DNA from: Calocera cornea HHB12733
Lineage: Eukaryota; Basidiomycota; Dacrymycetes; Dacrymycetales; Dacrymycetaceae
DNA length: 64,000 nucleotides
Direction of reading: 5' to 3'
Assembly (NCBI GenBank): GCA_001632435.1
Contig: KV423919.1
Span: 248,001 to 312,000 of the forward strand
The notes beneath the pieces are model-generated. The model saw only the letters and a list, made by a program, of their open reading frames with translations, was not told where the DNA came from and searched no databases. Below are positions 36,264 through 47,007 of the stretch, one piece after another (the first letter of the stretch is position 1; the number at the start of each line of letters is the position of its first letter). Made by a program: the position numbers and the translations under genes.

Positions 36264-37418
36264 TCATTGCTTCGCCGCCAATCCAAAGGATTGCATCATG
36301 TTCCCGAGCAAGCTGCTCATGCGCGACCTCGGCCTAGGCAAAGGGGACACCGACCGCGACCTGGCGCCTGCGTCTTCGGGCCCTCGTGCGGAAACTCGCG
36401 CCAGGAACAGTCCTTGCGAACTCACAGAGCGTCGTGAGTGAGCTAGGCGAGGTGTGGGGCTCTGGAGTGGCTCGGCGCTTGGACTGGCGCTGAGGGTGAT
36501 CCGTGGCGTCCCGTTCCCACTCGTGCTCGGGCCGGCGGCGGGCGGGGCGCGCGGGCGGAGGATGCTCGGCAGAGTGGGCAGCGCGGGCTTGGACTGGGAT
36601 GGGGTTGGGGCCGAGTGCGTTGCGGGTGGGGGGCCGAGGAGGGGGCCGACCTCGGGCCAGCGCAGCGTTGTTGGAGAGAGTCTGCGCCGGCGGACGGCGC
36701 GGGCGCGGGCGAGGGGGGAGGTGGGCATGGGCAGGGTTTGGGGCTCGACTGTGGCGGATGTGCACGTGGGCACCAGCTGGGGCCGCGGGGCTGCTTCGCC
36801 GTGCATTTCCATCGTGGGTGCCCGCGCGAGCTCGGGCTCTGTGAACCGGTGCGGCTCGTCCGTGAGGGTTATATCGCCCGTGTCCACTGTGACGACGGTC
36901 GGGTGGAGGCTCGGGGTGCGCTTGAGCATGCGCCTCAGCTCGTCCATGTCCTGGAACTCGAGTTTCCTGGCGGGCGAGTTACTCGTGAGACTCTGCGCAG
37001 CTGAGCGGACGCGCATCTTCGTCGGCGTCTGGTGCGCCGGGTGGAGCTTGGCCGTGAGAAGCGTGAGGTGCTCCTTCCGCAGGTCCGGGGTGGTGCGGAA
37101 GCGCCTCGACTTAGGCGGGGGCGTGCGCGGGCTGGGGGAGTAATCCTGCGGGAGGAAGGTGGCCGTGAGCTGGGCGAGGACCTGCGGGTAGGCGTAGTGC
37201 TCCTCTTCGTCCCTCGCATCGATGGAGGAGATGGACATGATCGACTCGGTGGAGGGGAAGCTGGGCAACATGGGGCGGACGGGGGAGTCGGCGGCCGGCT
37301 GGACCGGGAGGTGGGTGTGCGAGCGCGTGCGCGGGAGGGGGAGCGGGACGGTGCGGGCCCTGGGAGGCGGGGCCGACTTTGCGACGAGGTCGGCGCGGAG
37401 GGTGGTGAGCATCGACAT
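36264..37418 (-). CDS. Uncharacterised Ser/Pro/Arg-rich protein
   Basis: No family recognised. A single long frame starting at the ATG 37416-37418 (MSMLTTLRADLVAKSAPPPR), about 384 residues, very rich in Pro, Ser, Arg and Ala and probably disordered. A more ordered short segment reads KLEFQDMDELRRMLKRTPSL, and the C terminus is MSSLLGNMMQSFGLAAKQ, a short amphipathic helix. Many SPxR and RTP sites suggest phosphorylation. A TATA-like TATATAG on the minus strand lies near 37527-37533. The frame is open for another 34 codons upstream but has no earlier ATG. The high GC3 and long open frame support coding, but antisense frames are also open, so identity rests on composition. Confidence 0.6.
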   Translation of the reverse strand: MSMLTTLRADLVAKSAPPPRARTVPLPLPRTRSHTHLPVQPAADSPVRPMLPSFPSTESIMSISSIDARDEEEHYAYPQVLAQLTATFLPQDYSPSPRTPPPKSRRFRTTPDLRKEHLTLLTAKLHPAHQTPTKMRVRSAAQSLTSNSPARKLEFQDMDELRRMLKRTPSLHPTVVTVDTGDITLTDEPHRFTEPELARAPTMEMHGEAAPRPQLVPTCTSATVEPQTLPMPTSPLARARAVRRRRLSPTTLRWPEVGPLLGPPPATHSAPTPSQSKPALPTLPSILRPRAPPAAGPSTSGNGTPRITLSASPSAEPLQSPTPRLAHSRRSVSSQGLFLARVSARGPEDAGARSRSVSPLPRPRSRMSSLLGNMMQSFGLAAKQ

Positions 37419-38231
37419 GTCGTTGGTTGTTTGATAGGCGGGTTTGGCGAGTTCTTTGAGAGAGTAGTTCGCGGGTGATTGTACCGGTGAGAGCTGGTAG
37501 TGCGGCTTGAGCTTGTGCACCCAGCTCTATATACCCGCTGGAGGCGGCCGGGAGGAACAGAGAGGATGTACCGGATGAGCGGGCGTCAGCATCAGCGTCA
37601 GCAGCAGCAGGCCGGGGGCGGGTCGGATACAGCCGCCCAGCAGCGCAGGCCGCGCAGGCTGCAGCCACTCACCGTCCTCGCTCCAGGCCGAGACCAGGCC
37701 CAGGGCGCGGCTGGGGGACGGCCGCTCCCCGGACTCGGATGCAGGCTGGGCTCGCCAGTGTCTTAGAGCATCGAGAGCGCATTCCGACCCAGACTGCAGC
37801 AACAGGGGCTGGACGTCATTCTCCCCAGCTCATTCCTGAAAAGGCATCCGGGTGCTGAGAGAGGCATCGGGAACGAGCACTGAATTGCAAGTTGTGGGAG
37901 GTCAGCAGGGCAGCGCGTCAGGAAGTGGCACATCGCGCGGGGAAGAGGGTGCTGCGCGGGCCGCGCCCACTCGGGAGATCGCCGCGGCTTCCGCAGCTCC
38001 GGGTGCGTCTCCGCAACATCGCGGGTTCGCACTGACGTCTTGGGCTTTTGGAAGCTGCGGGGTGTCCGGGATATTCCCCTGCCTCCATTGTCCGTTGTCG
38101 TCTACCGCTACATTAGACAGTGCTACAGTACTATGTGCAGGAAGCACCTGAGCTATCCGAGCCCACGGAACAAGAGATCTTGACACCCGCCCCTCCCATA
38201 GTCGGGGCAAATCCGATACCTGCACCCGCTG
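37419..38231. other. Intergenic region, no gene recognised
   Basis: 5' flank of the Ser/Pro-rich gene and 3' flank of the second peptidase. Apart from a TATA-like site near 37530 nothing is recognised. Confidence 0.5.
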
Positions 38232-39900
38232 TCAGTCACGCATCTCGGAGATGGGCCACCAAGACCTACGTTCGTTGTCCGAGTCATACACCGAGTAGAA
38301 CAGCTCGAGGAACTTCTGTCCCAGCGCGGCGTTGCCGAACCCCCCGCTCGCTGTCGCGCGTCTCGTCAGTGCCCGACCTGCACATCCGGAACGGAAACCA
38401 AGAGAGACGTGACTTACCGAACCACGTCTGCCTGTCGGGTCCAGAGACATTGTAGTGCGCATAGAGCGACTCGGGCATCAGGTACGCCTCGGGCGGGAGG
38501 GACAAGCCGGCCCCGGCTATCGAGAGTGTGACGGGCTGCAGGGTCCCCGTCGCGGGGAGGGAGAGCCAGCCAGCCAGCGACCCCGAGTCGTTGATCGTCC
38601 CGTTCAGGAGCTGGCGGAGGGCGAAGAAGGCGGTGCTTGACCGGGGTCAGGTGGGAGTCGGCACCGGGAAAGGGAACGTACAAAGGGAGGAGAATCGGGA
38701 GTGTGCCCTGCGCTGATCGTCAACATTCGCCATGATGAACAGAGTGGGGACACGTACAGTATCGACGATGGCTTCGGAGGTCTTGTTCAGCAACGGCGTG
38801 CCGCCATACGACACCCCGTCGATCTGCGAATGGCATCCTATCAATCCCGCGGCTCCTGAAGCAGCAGCGCGGGTCACACCTGAACAGCCCAATGCCGATT
38901 ATCCGCGCTCTGCGGCGCCCAGACGAGGTCGCCTGCCTCCCCGTAAGCTCCAACTCCACGCCGGAATAGTACAGTATCATCCCACGCTACGCACCGACAA
39001 ACTTCCCCTGATCCGCCCCTCCGAACGTCAGCTCCCCCGCCGCCGCCGCCGTCCCGTTCCCGTTCCCATCCCCAGCCTCGGTGTAGGGAGCAAGGTACAC
39101 CCCGATCATCCGCGCGGCGATCGTCCCCTCGGCAGAGAGGCTGTCCACGAACGTGGGCGTCACGCCCAGCCCGGAGATCGAGTTGTTGTTCCCGATGCTG
39201 CGGCCCAGGCCCACTGGAAAGCGGTCGTTAGTGGCTCGTCGGAAGAGGGACGGGGAAGCGGCGCACGGATGCCGTCGAAGTTCGTTAGCGCTGTGAAGGT
39301 GGTGATGTTCGTCGCGGCGCCGAGGTACTGCTGGGCGACTGTGGCGCCGCCTATGGACACTTGGTCGACGTACACCTCCCCCGAGGCCGAGCCGTCGCCG
39401 TACCCCACCCCGAAGGTATAGTTCGTCCTGCAAATGCACGCTCAGAGGTGCCGCGCAGGAGAGCGCGAGAGGCACACCGCTGGGAATGAGCGCCAGGCGC
39501 GTATTGCGTCTGGCCCGCGTTCACCCAGAGGAAGGCGCTGCCCGTGTCGACGAGCATGTTGGGGAACGTCTGGTCGTCGCCCGTCTCGACTGCCATCTCT
39601 CTTCAGTACACTTTCAGAGCAGCCTGGGAACGGCGTACTGGCTGTGACGACCTGCACCTGCTGGTTGGCCACTGCGGCAGCGGGGGGCCCTCCAGAGCCA
39701 GGTCCAGGGCCGGAGACATCATCCTGCGCAAAGCTGAAGGAGAGTAGCGCCTGCTGCGCCTGTCGCCGCAGGGGTATCGTCAAGACCGAGCCTGAGTTCG
39801 AGCGTGCAGCGCTGGTGACGGGGCTAGCAAACGAGAGAGTGTGCAAAAGAGCGACTGGGAGGAGGAGGAGGGCACGGGCTGCCAGGGGGCAGCAAGGCAT
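38232..39900 (-). CDS. Pepsin-like aspartic peptidase (family A1), second gene
   Basis: Secreted-type acid peptidase. MPCCPLAARALLLLPVALLH is a signal peptide (ATG 39898-39900). The mature part has TFPNMLVDTGSAFLWVNAGQ with the first catalytic Asp, TNYTFGVGYGDGSASGEVYV (flap), LGLGRSIGNNNSISG, ELTFGGADQGKFVG, and DGVSYGGTPLLNKTSEAIVD with the second Asp. The second motif is split: exon ...AIVDT, a 26-nt micro-exon (38682-38707) encoding GTLPILLPF, then TAFFALRQLLNGTINDSGSL. The C terminus is FGNAALGQKFLELFYSVYDS with stop TGA at 38232-38234. Flanking introns are 50 and 46 nt. The family usually has DTGTT or DSGTT; here it is DTGTL. It is not a close copy of the peptidase at 0.4-2.4 kb. Confidence 0.88.
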
Positions 39901-40416
39901 TGATATGATACTGTGCCGAGTGGGCGAGATTCGTGGGCAGAGCGTAAGCTAGCGAGGCGAAGGCGGGGTATATGTACTACGAGCCCGCCGTGCGTCCTCC
40001 CTCTTGGCAGTCGCCTGAGAAGCGAGCGGGCGTGGCATGAGTCGGACGTGCACCGTGAGGGCGCCGCATGCCGCGTTGGAGCATTCCGATGATCTCTGAA
40101 CCTTCTGCGCTTCCGCGCACTTCCATTGTGTTGCATTCCGTGAGGACGCACGCCTGCTCCAGTCGACATGGTAATGAGGGTGCAAACAGGTGCGAACAGA
40201 TCAATAGGTCACATTGGAAGGCCGAACAGTGCATTCCGCTCTAGTTGGTCGTGCGGGCAGAAGGGACCCGCCCTGCGAAGCCCTGAGGAAGCGCTCAGAG
40301 AAGGCGGAGGCAAACCCCCGAAATTTCGCTCCCGTCGCGCATGGCAGAGCGCGTTTTCTGGGCCGCGTAGGCGTCTGCGCGCAGTGACGCTCTCTCAGCG
40401 GTGTATTGCTCTCGAC
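39901..40416. other. Divergent intergenic region, peptidase/CCT6
   Basis: 516 bp between two divergent starts. No distinct element beyond a weak TATA-like site near 39968 on the peptidase side. Confidence 0.5.
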
Positions 40417-42237
40417 ATGTCCTCCATTCAGACTCTCAACCCCAAGGCGGAGAGCGTGAGGCGGTCGGCGGCGTTGCAGGTGAGCAGCGGCGTGCTTGTA
40501 TGCTGCGTTGTCTGGCTCACCAGTGACAGGTAAACACGACGGGCGCGGTCGGGCTCGCCAATGTCGTAAAGGGCAACCTCGGTGCGTGCATACACCTGCG
40601 AATGCACTTGCTTATCCTAACGCGGCTGTTCAGGTCCCCGCGGGACAATCAAAATGCTGGTCGACGGCTCCGGGAACATCAAGATGACGAAAGACGGCAA
40701 AGTGCTCCTGTCCGAAATGCAGATCCAGAACCCCACAGCGGCCATGATCGCGCGCACAGCGACGGCGCAGGACGACCAAGTGGGCGACGGGACGACGTCG
40801 GTGGTGCTGCTGGTTGGGGAACTGCTGAAGCAGTCGGAGCGGTTCACGTCGGAGGGCGTGCACCCGACCGTCATCGCAGAGGGGTTCGATATTGCCAAGA
40901 AGGGCGCCCTTGCAGTACGTGCGGCTGAAGACTGATTGTAACGCTATATGCTGACGTGCCCGCAGTTCCTGGACGAGTACCGCGTCAAGCGCGAGCTCGA
41001 CCGCGCCACCCTCATCTCCGTCGCCCACACTTCTCTCTCTACCAAGCTCCACCCCAAGCTCGCCCAGCAGCTCGCGGCCGACGTAGTCGACGCGGTCCTC
41101 TGCATCCGTGCCCCTCCTCCCGCCGCAGACGCGACCGGCGTGGACGCGATCCGGGAGCCGATCGACCTGCACATGGTCGAGATTATGAAGATGCAGCACC
41201 GGACGGACACGGACACGGAGCTGATCCGCGGGCTGGTGCTGGACCACGGCGCCCGGCACCCCGACATGCCGAAGCGCGTGGAGAACGCGTTCATCCTCAC
41301 ACTGAACGTGTCGCTCGAGTACGAGAAGACCGAGGTCAACTCGGGCTTCTTCTACTCCTCTGCTGAGCAGCGTGAGAAGCTCGTCGAGTCCGAGCGCCGG
41401 TTCGTGGACGCAAAGCTCAAGAAGATCGTCGAGCTCAAGAACCTCGTGTGCGACGAGGCCGTGGACGACAAGGGGAAGAAGAGCAAGCCCAAGGGGTTCG
41501 TCGTCATCAACCAGAAGGGCATCGACCCGCTGTCGCTCGACATCCTGGCCAAGAACGGCATCCTCGCGCTCCGCCGGGCAAAGCGGAGAAACATGGAGCG
41601 CCTCCAGTTCATCTGCGGCGGTGTTGCGCAAAACTCGGTCGACGACCTCTCCCCCGATGACCTCGGCTGGGCCGGGCTCGTGTACGAGCACACGCTCGGC
41701 GAGGAGAAATACACATTCATCACGGACGTCAAGGAGCCCAAGAGCGTCACCCTGCTCATCAAGGGCCCGAACGCGTACACGACCGCACAGATCCAGGACG
41801 CGCTGCGGGACGGCTTACGGAGCGTGAAGAATGCGCTCGAGGACGGCGCACTTATACCCGGCGCGGGCGCGTTCGAGATTGCGTGCGCGGCGCATGTTTC
41901 GGGCAAGGTCAAGAAGGAGGCGAAGGGGAGGGCGAAGTGGGGCGTGCAGGCGTTCGCAGACGCGCTCTTGATCATCCCCAAGACGCTCGCCGCGAACGGC
42001 GGGTTCGATGTGCAGGATGCGATCGTGTCGCTGCAGGAGGAGCAAGCTGAGGGCCACATTGTCGGGCTCGACCTGCAGTCCGGAGAGCCGTTCGATCCGA
42101 CCGTACAGGGCATCTGGGACAACTATCGCGTAAAGCGGCAGATGCTCCAGTCCGCCTCGGTCATCGCCGTCAACCTGCTCAACACCGACGAGATCTTACG
42201 GGCAGGCCGGTCATCGTTGAAGCCGGACGGGCAATGA
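40417..42237 (+). CDS. CCT6: T-complex protein 1 subunit zeta (CCT6)
   Basis: Group II chaperonin subunit of the cytosolic CCT/TRiC ring that folds actin and tubulin. Starts [20 protein letters not shown]; short introns follow within the first 70 codons and again before [16 protein letters not shown]-binding and hydrolysis motifs are intact: [25 protein letters not shown] and [20 protein letters not shown]. The middle and apical domains carry [20 protein letters not shown] and [20 protein letters not shown]. The C-terminal equatorial part has [40 protein letters not shown] and ends SLKPDGQ (TGA 42235-42237). The HPDMPKR segment is characteristic of the zeta subunit. Length about 545 residues fits. 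Confidence 0.97.
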
Positions 42238-42292
42238 TTAGAGCAGAGTGCTAGTACTACAGCTGTCATTAATGTCATGGAGATCATGCTAC

Positions 42293-43982
42293 TCAGGCGC
42301 TCGCTGGGGTCACAGCGACACCTTGTTTCCCGGTGGTATCAGAGGCTGCTTGCTCAGTTTCTGAGGGCGGTACTGGTTTTCGCCGCCTGAATGGCGAGGC
42401 TTCGTAGTATTTCATAGCTTGTGGAAGGTATTTCTCGATATTCTGACGTGAGGTCAGTAACGAGCATTGATATGACAAGCAAGCACATGCCTTCTGCCTT
42501 TGCAGCGAAGTTGGATGCGTACGCAGGAACGGCAGTTTGTCCGATATTGACACGGCTTGGCCGGATGCGGCTGCGTCTTCCCTTCAAGATTGGTGCATTA
42601 GCAAGGCACATGAGCGGAAAGGTGTGGACGCACTCTACAGCCGCCATCGCGTCCCACAGGTCGAGCGCCATACTGGGGTTGTAGCCCGCCTTGGCCATGA
42701 ACTGCACGCAGTCTCAGCCCAGTTGACCTATCTGCTTCCACAGAGGCACTCACCGACAACCCCACGACGTCCGCCTCCATCTCGAGCTTCCTCGAGTACG
42801 CCCGATCCGCAACATGGTCGTTGATCAGGTTGATAAAGGAGCCCGCCATGTCGCTCACGAGCGGGAAGGAGATTGTAAGGGAGTATGATATGCCCCTGAT
42901 AATATCGAACGCGATCGCGGCGATGTTCACAAACCCCGCGTTTTCCACGGCGTGCCTCTGGGTGACATGGGCAATCTCGTGCGCCAGCACGCCCGCGAGC
43001 AGCGTGTCGTCCTCGAGCAGGTTGATGATGCCCGTGTAGACGAAGATCTCGCGCGTGGGGAGGGCGAACGCATTGATCCTGGGGAGGTCGACGACGTAGA
43101 TGCGCCAGTCGTCCGTGTGCAGCTGCTTGGTCGGGTTGGCGCTCTCGGGCCGGAAGGGCATGAGCGCGCTCTGGGCGGTGCACGAGGGCTTGAACGCCAG
43201 TGCGGCTGCTTGGTCGGCTCCCGCGGCTTGCGACAGCCGCAGGCGCTGCCCCTCGGGCGTGTCGTCCACCACCTGCGTCGCCGCCGCGGACACGTAGTGC
43301 GAGGGCGAGTCCACGTCGTCCAGCACGGCGACGAGGCGCTCGCACACCCTGTGCACCTGGGCCACGCGCGGGTCGTCGGCCGCTACGAGCAGCGGGCCGT
43401 CTTGGGCGATGCACTCGTCGAACCTCCTGCGCGCCCACTCGAGCTCCTCGCGCTCGGACATGAGCAGCAGGCGCCAGCGGTTTGTCCGCGGGGACTGGTC
43501 GAGCCCGAGCGCGAGGACGAGGCAGATCGCGAAGACGGGGATTTGGAAGAGGACGAGGGAGAAGCGCGGGTAGCGGCGCCACATTCTGTATGCGGGTCAG
43601 CTCGCGCCCCCCTTCCCAAATATGGGCACGATACGCACCGGTAGCGGTATACGAACGGCAGCAACAACAGCGTCCATCTCGTCAGGGCCAAGAGTTGCGC
43701 CTTCAGCGCGGGGAAGGCGACGAAGAAGACGTCCCTCCTCGGCGCGGTTGCTCGAAAATGCCTCGCAAGCACCTGCGCGGGTGTTGGCTGCCTGCCGGGC
43801 TGCCGGGCGGGTATCGGAGGCCTGAGGAGCGGTCTTGATGAGGCGGAGAAGGGGCGGGAGGAGAGGGAGAATTGCCGGTGCAGCAGAGCGGGTCGGGCGA
43901 GTGCATATATCGGACTGGATACCGATCTCGACCGCAGCAGCGGGCGCGCCGGCGCCTGGCCTCTCGTAGCCCTGAGGAACAT
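42293..43982 (-). CDS. OMA1: Mitochondrial M48-family metallopeptidase OMA1
   Basis: Zinc endopeptidase of the mitochondrial inner membrane, involved in stress-responsive protein quality control. Starts MFLRATRGQAPARPLLRSRS, an Arg/Ser-rich presequence, then a hydrophobic segment (LLALTRWTLLLLPFVY) and, in the next exon, FSLVLFQIPVFAICLVLALG. The protease domain has INAFALPTREIFVYTGIINL, the zinc motif VLAHEIAHVTQRHAVE, a second membrane-like patch and the third-ligand helix RKLEMEADVVGL. The 3' exons encode AGYNPSMALDLWDAM and NIEKYLPQAMKYYEASP, stop TGA at 42293-42295. It is convergent with CCT6, the stops being only 55 bp apart. The splice between VVGL and the AGYN exon is inferred. Confidence 0.93.
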
Positions 43983-45847
43983 CTGCGCAGTCACCTCGTA
44001 CCGTCTAGGCTAGTGCAGCTCTTCAGTCACGCAGCCGTACAGTCGAGCAGCGAGAAAGAAGGGCGAGGGCAGCGGCATGCGTCTGGCGGCGGTGCCCAGA
44101 CGACGACAATCAGCGCCCTTCAGCGGGCGTCAGGGTCGTCCAATTGCACTCTCAGCCAGGTGTCCAGTTATTCCGGCCCCAACTCCGCGCCTCCGCTCCA
44201 CCTTAGCGCCGGCCAGGGCAACGCGCCATCGACATCATCCACACCGTTTCCCCGTACACCGTCATCCGTCTTGCAGCCCTGTAGATGCAGCGGCAGTTTG
44301 TGCCTCTCTGACTTCTAGGTACTGTGCACGCACTCACTCGAGAGTGTCTTGTCTCTTTCCCCTGTTTCTTTGGAGCTGTGCAGTAGAAGACGTGCTGATG
44401 TCATCGCCCCACGCACCAACAAAGCGCTAGCGCCGAGATAAGCACCATCCGTGCTTTCGCTGCTTGCTGCGTGCTGTGCTTGCGCGCGCCCCCATCCCAT
44501 GGGGCTGTCTGAGCCGAGTGGGTGTCTCCGAGCGAAGTATGCACCTCAAGGGATGCAAACTCATACAGTGGAACAAGGACCTCCCCGATGACCTAGTGGT
44601 AGAATCCGCTTACTATATCGTGAAGTGTGTGGCTGAGTTACTATATCGTGAACTCGTTCGAGCCCCGCTAGTGTTAGAAGAGAGTTTCTTTTGCACCAGA
44701 TGAGTAGGCTATGCCCAACGCCGCGAGCGGGCGCAAAATGTTTGCTTGGGTGGGAAGATGATGGAATGTGGCAAAGAAGCATTTGGGCCACCCGACACAG
44801 TGCGTAAGACAGAGCATAGAATCAGCACATGGGTCTCCTTATCCATTTCCGACCCGCTAATCAGGCAAGGCTGTCTCTCAAGGCGCGCACTCAGGTAGAG
44901 CGCAGCCACGGCATGACACCTTTCTGCTCCATTACTTGGGAGGGCCCGGAGCCGTGTTTCCGAGGATCGGGTCCGAGACACTTGCCTCCGCTGAGATTCC
45001 AACATCTTCCCGGCCTCGAGTCCTTCTGCCCGTCTACACACTCATGCCCCGCTCCGAAGTCACAATACCAGATCGACTTCCTCAATGGTTTCACTCGCCT
45101 GGCTCGTGGTCTTGTCTATTGCGTACAGCATTGTGCCATGCATTTTATGCAATCTTATGCCATGCCACGTCGACAGCCTACATGGCATCCGGCCGATCGG
45201 ACCCATCCCCATTGCCTCGTGCCATCCAGTCTGACAATTTGGGAACACAGCTATCGTGTGGATCAGCCCTGTCGCGTCGGCTGGGCGACGCTGTGTCTCT
45301 CGTCAAACTTCTAGAACCAATCGGGTATGTAGGTAACGACGATGCAGCACGCCGGATCCAGAGCAGACTTGAAAATGGTATGCCAAATTTTCTGAGCAGT
45401 CACAATCATCAGCAGACTTTCTCAGAAGGTCGCTGCACAGAAGCAGAGCCCGGGCCTGTCTCCGCAGCCTTTACCTTACCTTGCCACAGCAGCAAGTGAC
45501 AAGGACAGCTGGCACCGACGGGAGGGCACGGCGCGCTTTCGACAGGCACCACCCTGCCAGCACATCAAACAATTCTCCCGGAATGCTCGTGTGATGTCTC
45601 AAGTAGCCGCGGGCACATCAGGTTCTTCAATTCACCCCGCTTTCCTTCTGCTGGGGAAGTTGACCCCTAAGGGTTTGCCCTCCGACATGTGCCCGCACCG
45701 TCGCTGGCATTCCAGCACACATCCAAAAGTGAGATAAAGATAGCAACGAGACCCTAGGCGCAGCGACAGCGCGCCGCTATCTACAGGAGGCAGTATCGCC
45801 CTGGCTGCCATCGTATGACCTCGTCTCTTCGTGTTCTAGCGGCATCT
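43983..45847. other. Gene-poor region
   Basis: About 1.9 kb between OMA1 and the SDR pseudogene. Holds a short Pol III-box-like segment with a direct repeat near 44590-44680 (separate entry) but no supported protein gene. Confidence 0.5.
44590..44690 (+). other. Pol III box-like segment with 15-bp direct repeat
   Basis: CCTAGTGGTAGAATCCG resembles a tRNA A-box region and GTTCGAGCC resembles a B-box, about 55 bp apart. Between them TTACTATATCGTGAA occurs twice, 28 bp apart. No acceptor or T stem pairs properly, so this is not a functional tRNA by inspection; it may be a decayed tRNA or SINE-like piece. Confidence 0.3.
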
Positions 45848-47007
45848 TCAGGCTCGCACCAGAGACTGCGCGACGATCCTCGGCACCTCGGGGTCCACCA
45901 GTGCCAGCTGGGGCGAGTGTGTCCGTCTGCCTTTCCGAAAGTGGTAAGCTTCCTCAACACCCACCTTCCAAATTCGTCACTCACCCAAAGCAGCTCCTTG
46001 ACCTCCCTGCCGCGGGCGCTTTGCACCAGCTTACTCGGCGTGCTCACCCCGCAGCCAGCGGAGTACTTCCCACTCAGCCCGTCCAGGCGCTCGCTCACAG
46101 CCGTCCACACGAGCGTGCGCGCGCCCATCTCCGTGCTCCGCGCGAGGAGCAGGGTGAACAGCCATAAGCCCCAGGCGCGCCGATGCCTCCCCAGCTCGGA
46201 CCGGCAGAAGCCCGGGTGGACGACGTTCACCGAAAGGGCCGTGGCGGGGGGCAGGCGCTCCGAGAGCGCTTGCGTGAAGAGCACGTCGAATACTGCTCTT
46301 CCATATACCCGTTAGCGCCCGCCTGAGAAGAGTGAGGACGAGGGAAAAGCACGCACGCTTCGTCAGCGGATAGCGGCCCGCGAGCTTCCCCTCCCTCTCA
46401 CAATACTGTACTCCCTCTCATTCAGCTTCCTGAGCAAACTCTCCCCCACCCCCGCCTCCGGCACATCCTTCAAAAACAGGTGCAGCCCCGAGCTGACCAC
46501 AACGACCCTCGGTGTGGGGGGTTGGGCTTCCGCGGCGAGGAGGAAGGGGAGGAGCCTGAGCGCAAGCCAAGCGCCGGAAAGATGGTTCACCTGGAGCGTC
46601 TCCTCGCACCCGTGGGGGGTCTGCTGCCACTGGGGCATCCAGACGCCCGCGTTGAGCACGAGCAGGTCAAGCGTGCCCCCTCCCTCCCTTGCGAACCGCT
46701 CTGCCAGCGCTTTAACCGAGCCAAAGCGGCCCAGCTCGACCTCCCAGCACTCTACCCGGCCCACTTTACCCCGACCCGCAGCCTCGATCTTCCCCAGCCC
46801 CGGCGCCGCAGGCGCAGCGGAGCGAGAGGTGATTATGAGCCGCGCCGCGCCGAGGGAGGCGAGGTGCTTCGCTGCTTCCAGTCCCAGGACCGTGTTCCTC
46901 CCTGTGGGGAGGACGGTGCGCCCGGATAGGGGGCGGGAGAAGGAGGAGAGGGAGGAGAGGGGGAGGAGCTGGGTGTACACGAAGGTCGAGATGCTCGAGA
47001 GGGCCAT
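45848..47007 (-). pseudogene. Dispersed SDR paralogue, decayed
   Basis: Fifth member of the SDR family at 13-18 kb, about 28 kb away but in the same orientation and with the same intron positions. MALSSISTFVYTQLLPLSSL opens it (ATG 47005-47007). Three lesions are visible. The cofactor motif TGGNVGLG reads TGRNTVLG, preceded by Pro instead of Leu. A 5-nt near-duplication (GAGTA followed by CAGTA on the minus strand, near 46403-46412) shifts frame just before the catalytic YPLTK. A single extra C in the last exon (CCCCAG for CCCAG, near 45912-45916) shifts frame again before VDPEVPRIVAQ. NAG (LNAGVWMP) and SSG motifs survive. Without repair it cannot give a normal enzyme; a sequencing error could explain either indel but not the motif change. 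Confidence 0.85.

Noticed and set aside
36454..37143. Plus-strand frame of 229 codons
   Set aside because: Antisense to the Ser/Pro-rich gene; open because of high GC content.
40630..41691. Minus-strand frame of 353 codons
   Set aside because: Exact antisense of CCT6, a common shadow in high-GC genes.
44590..44690. Functional tRNA gene
   Set aside because: Box-like sequences exist, but neither acceptor, T stem nor a 7-nt anticodon loop forms; kept only as an oddity.
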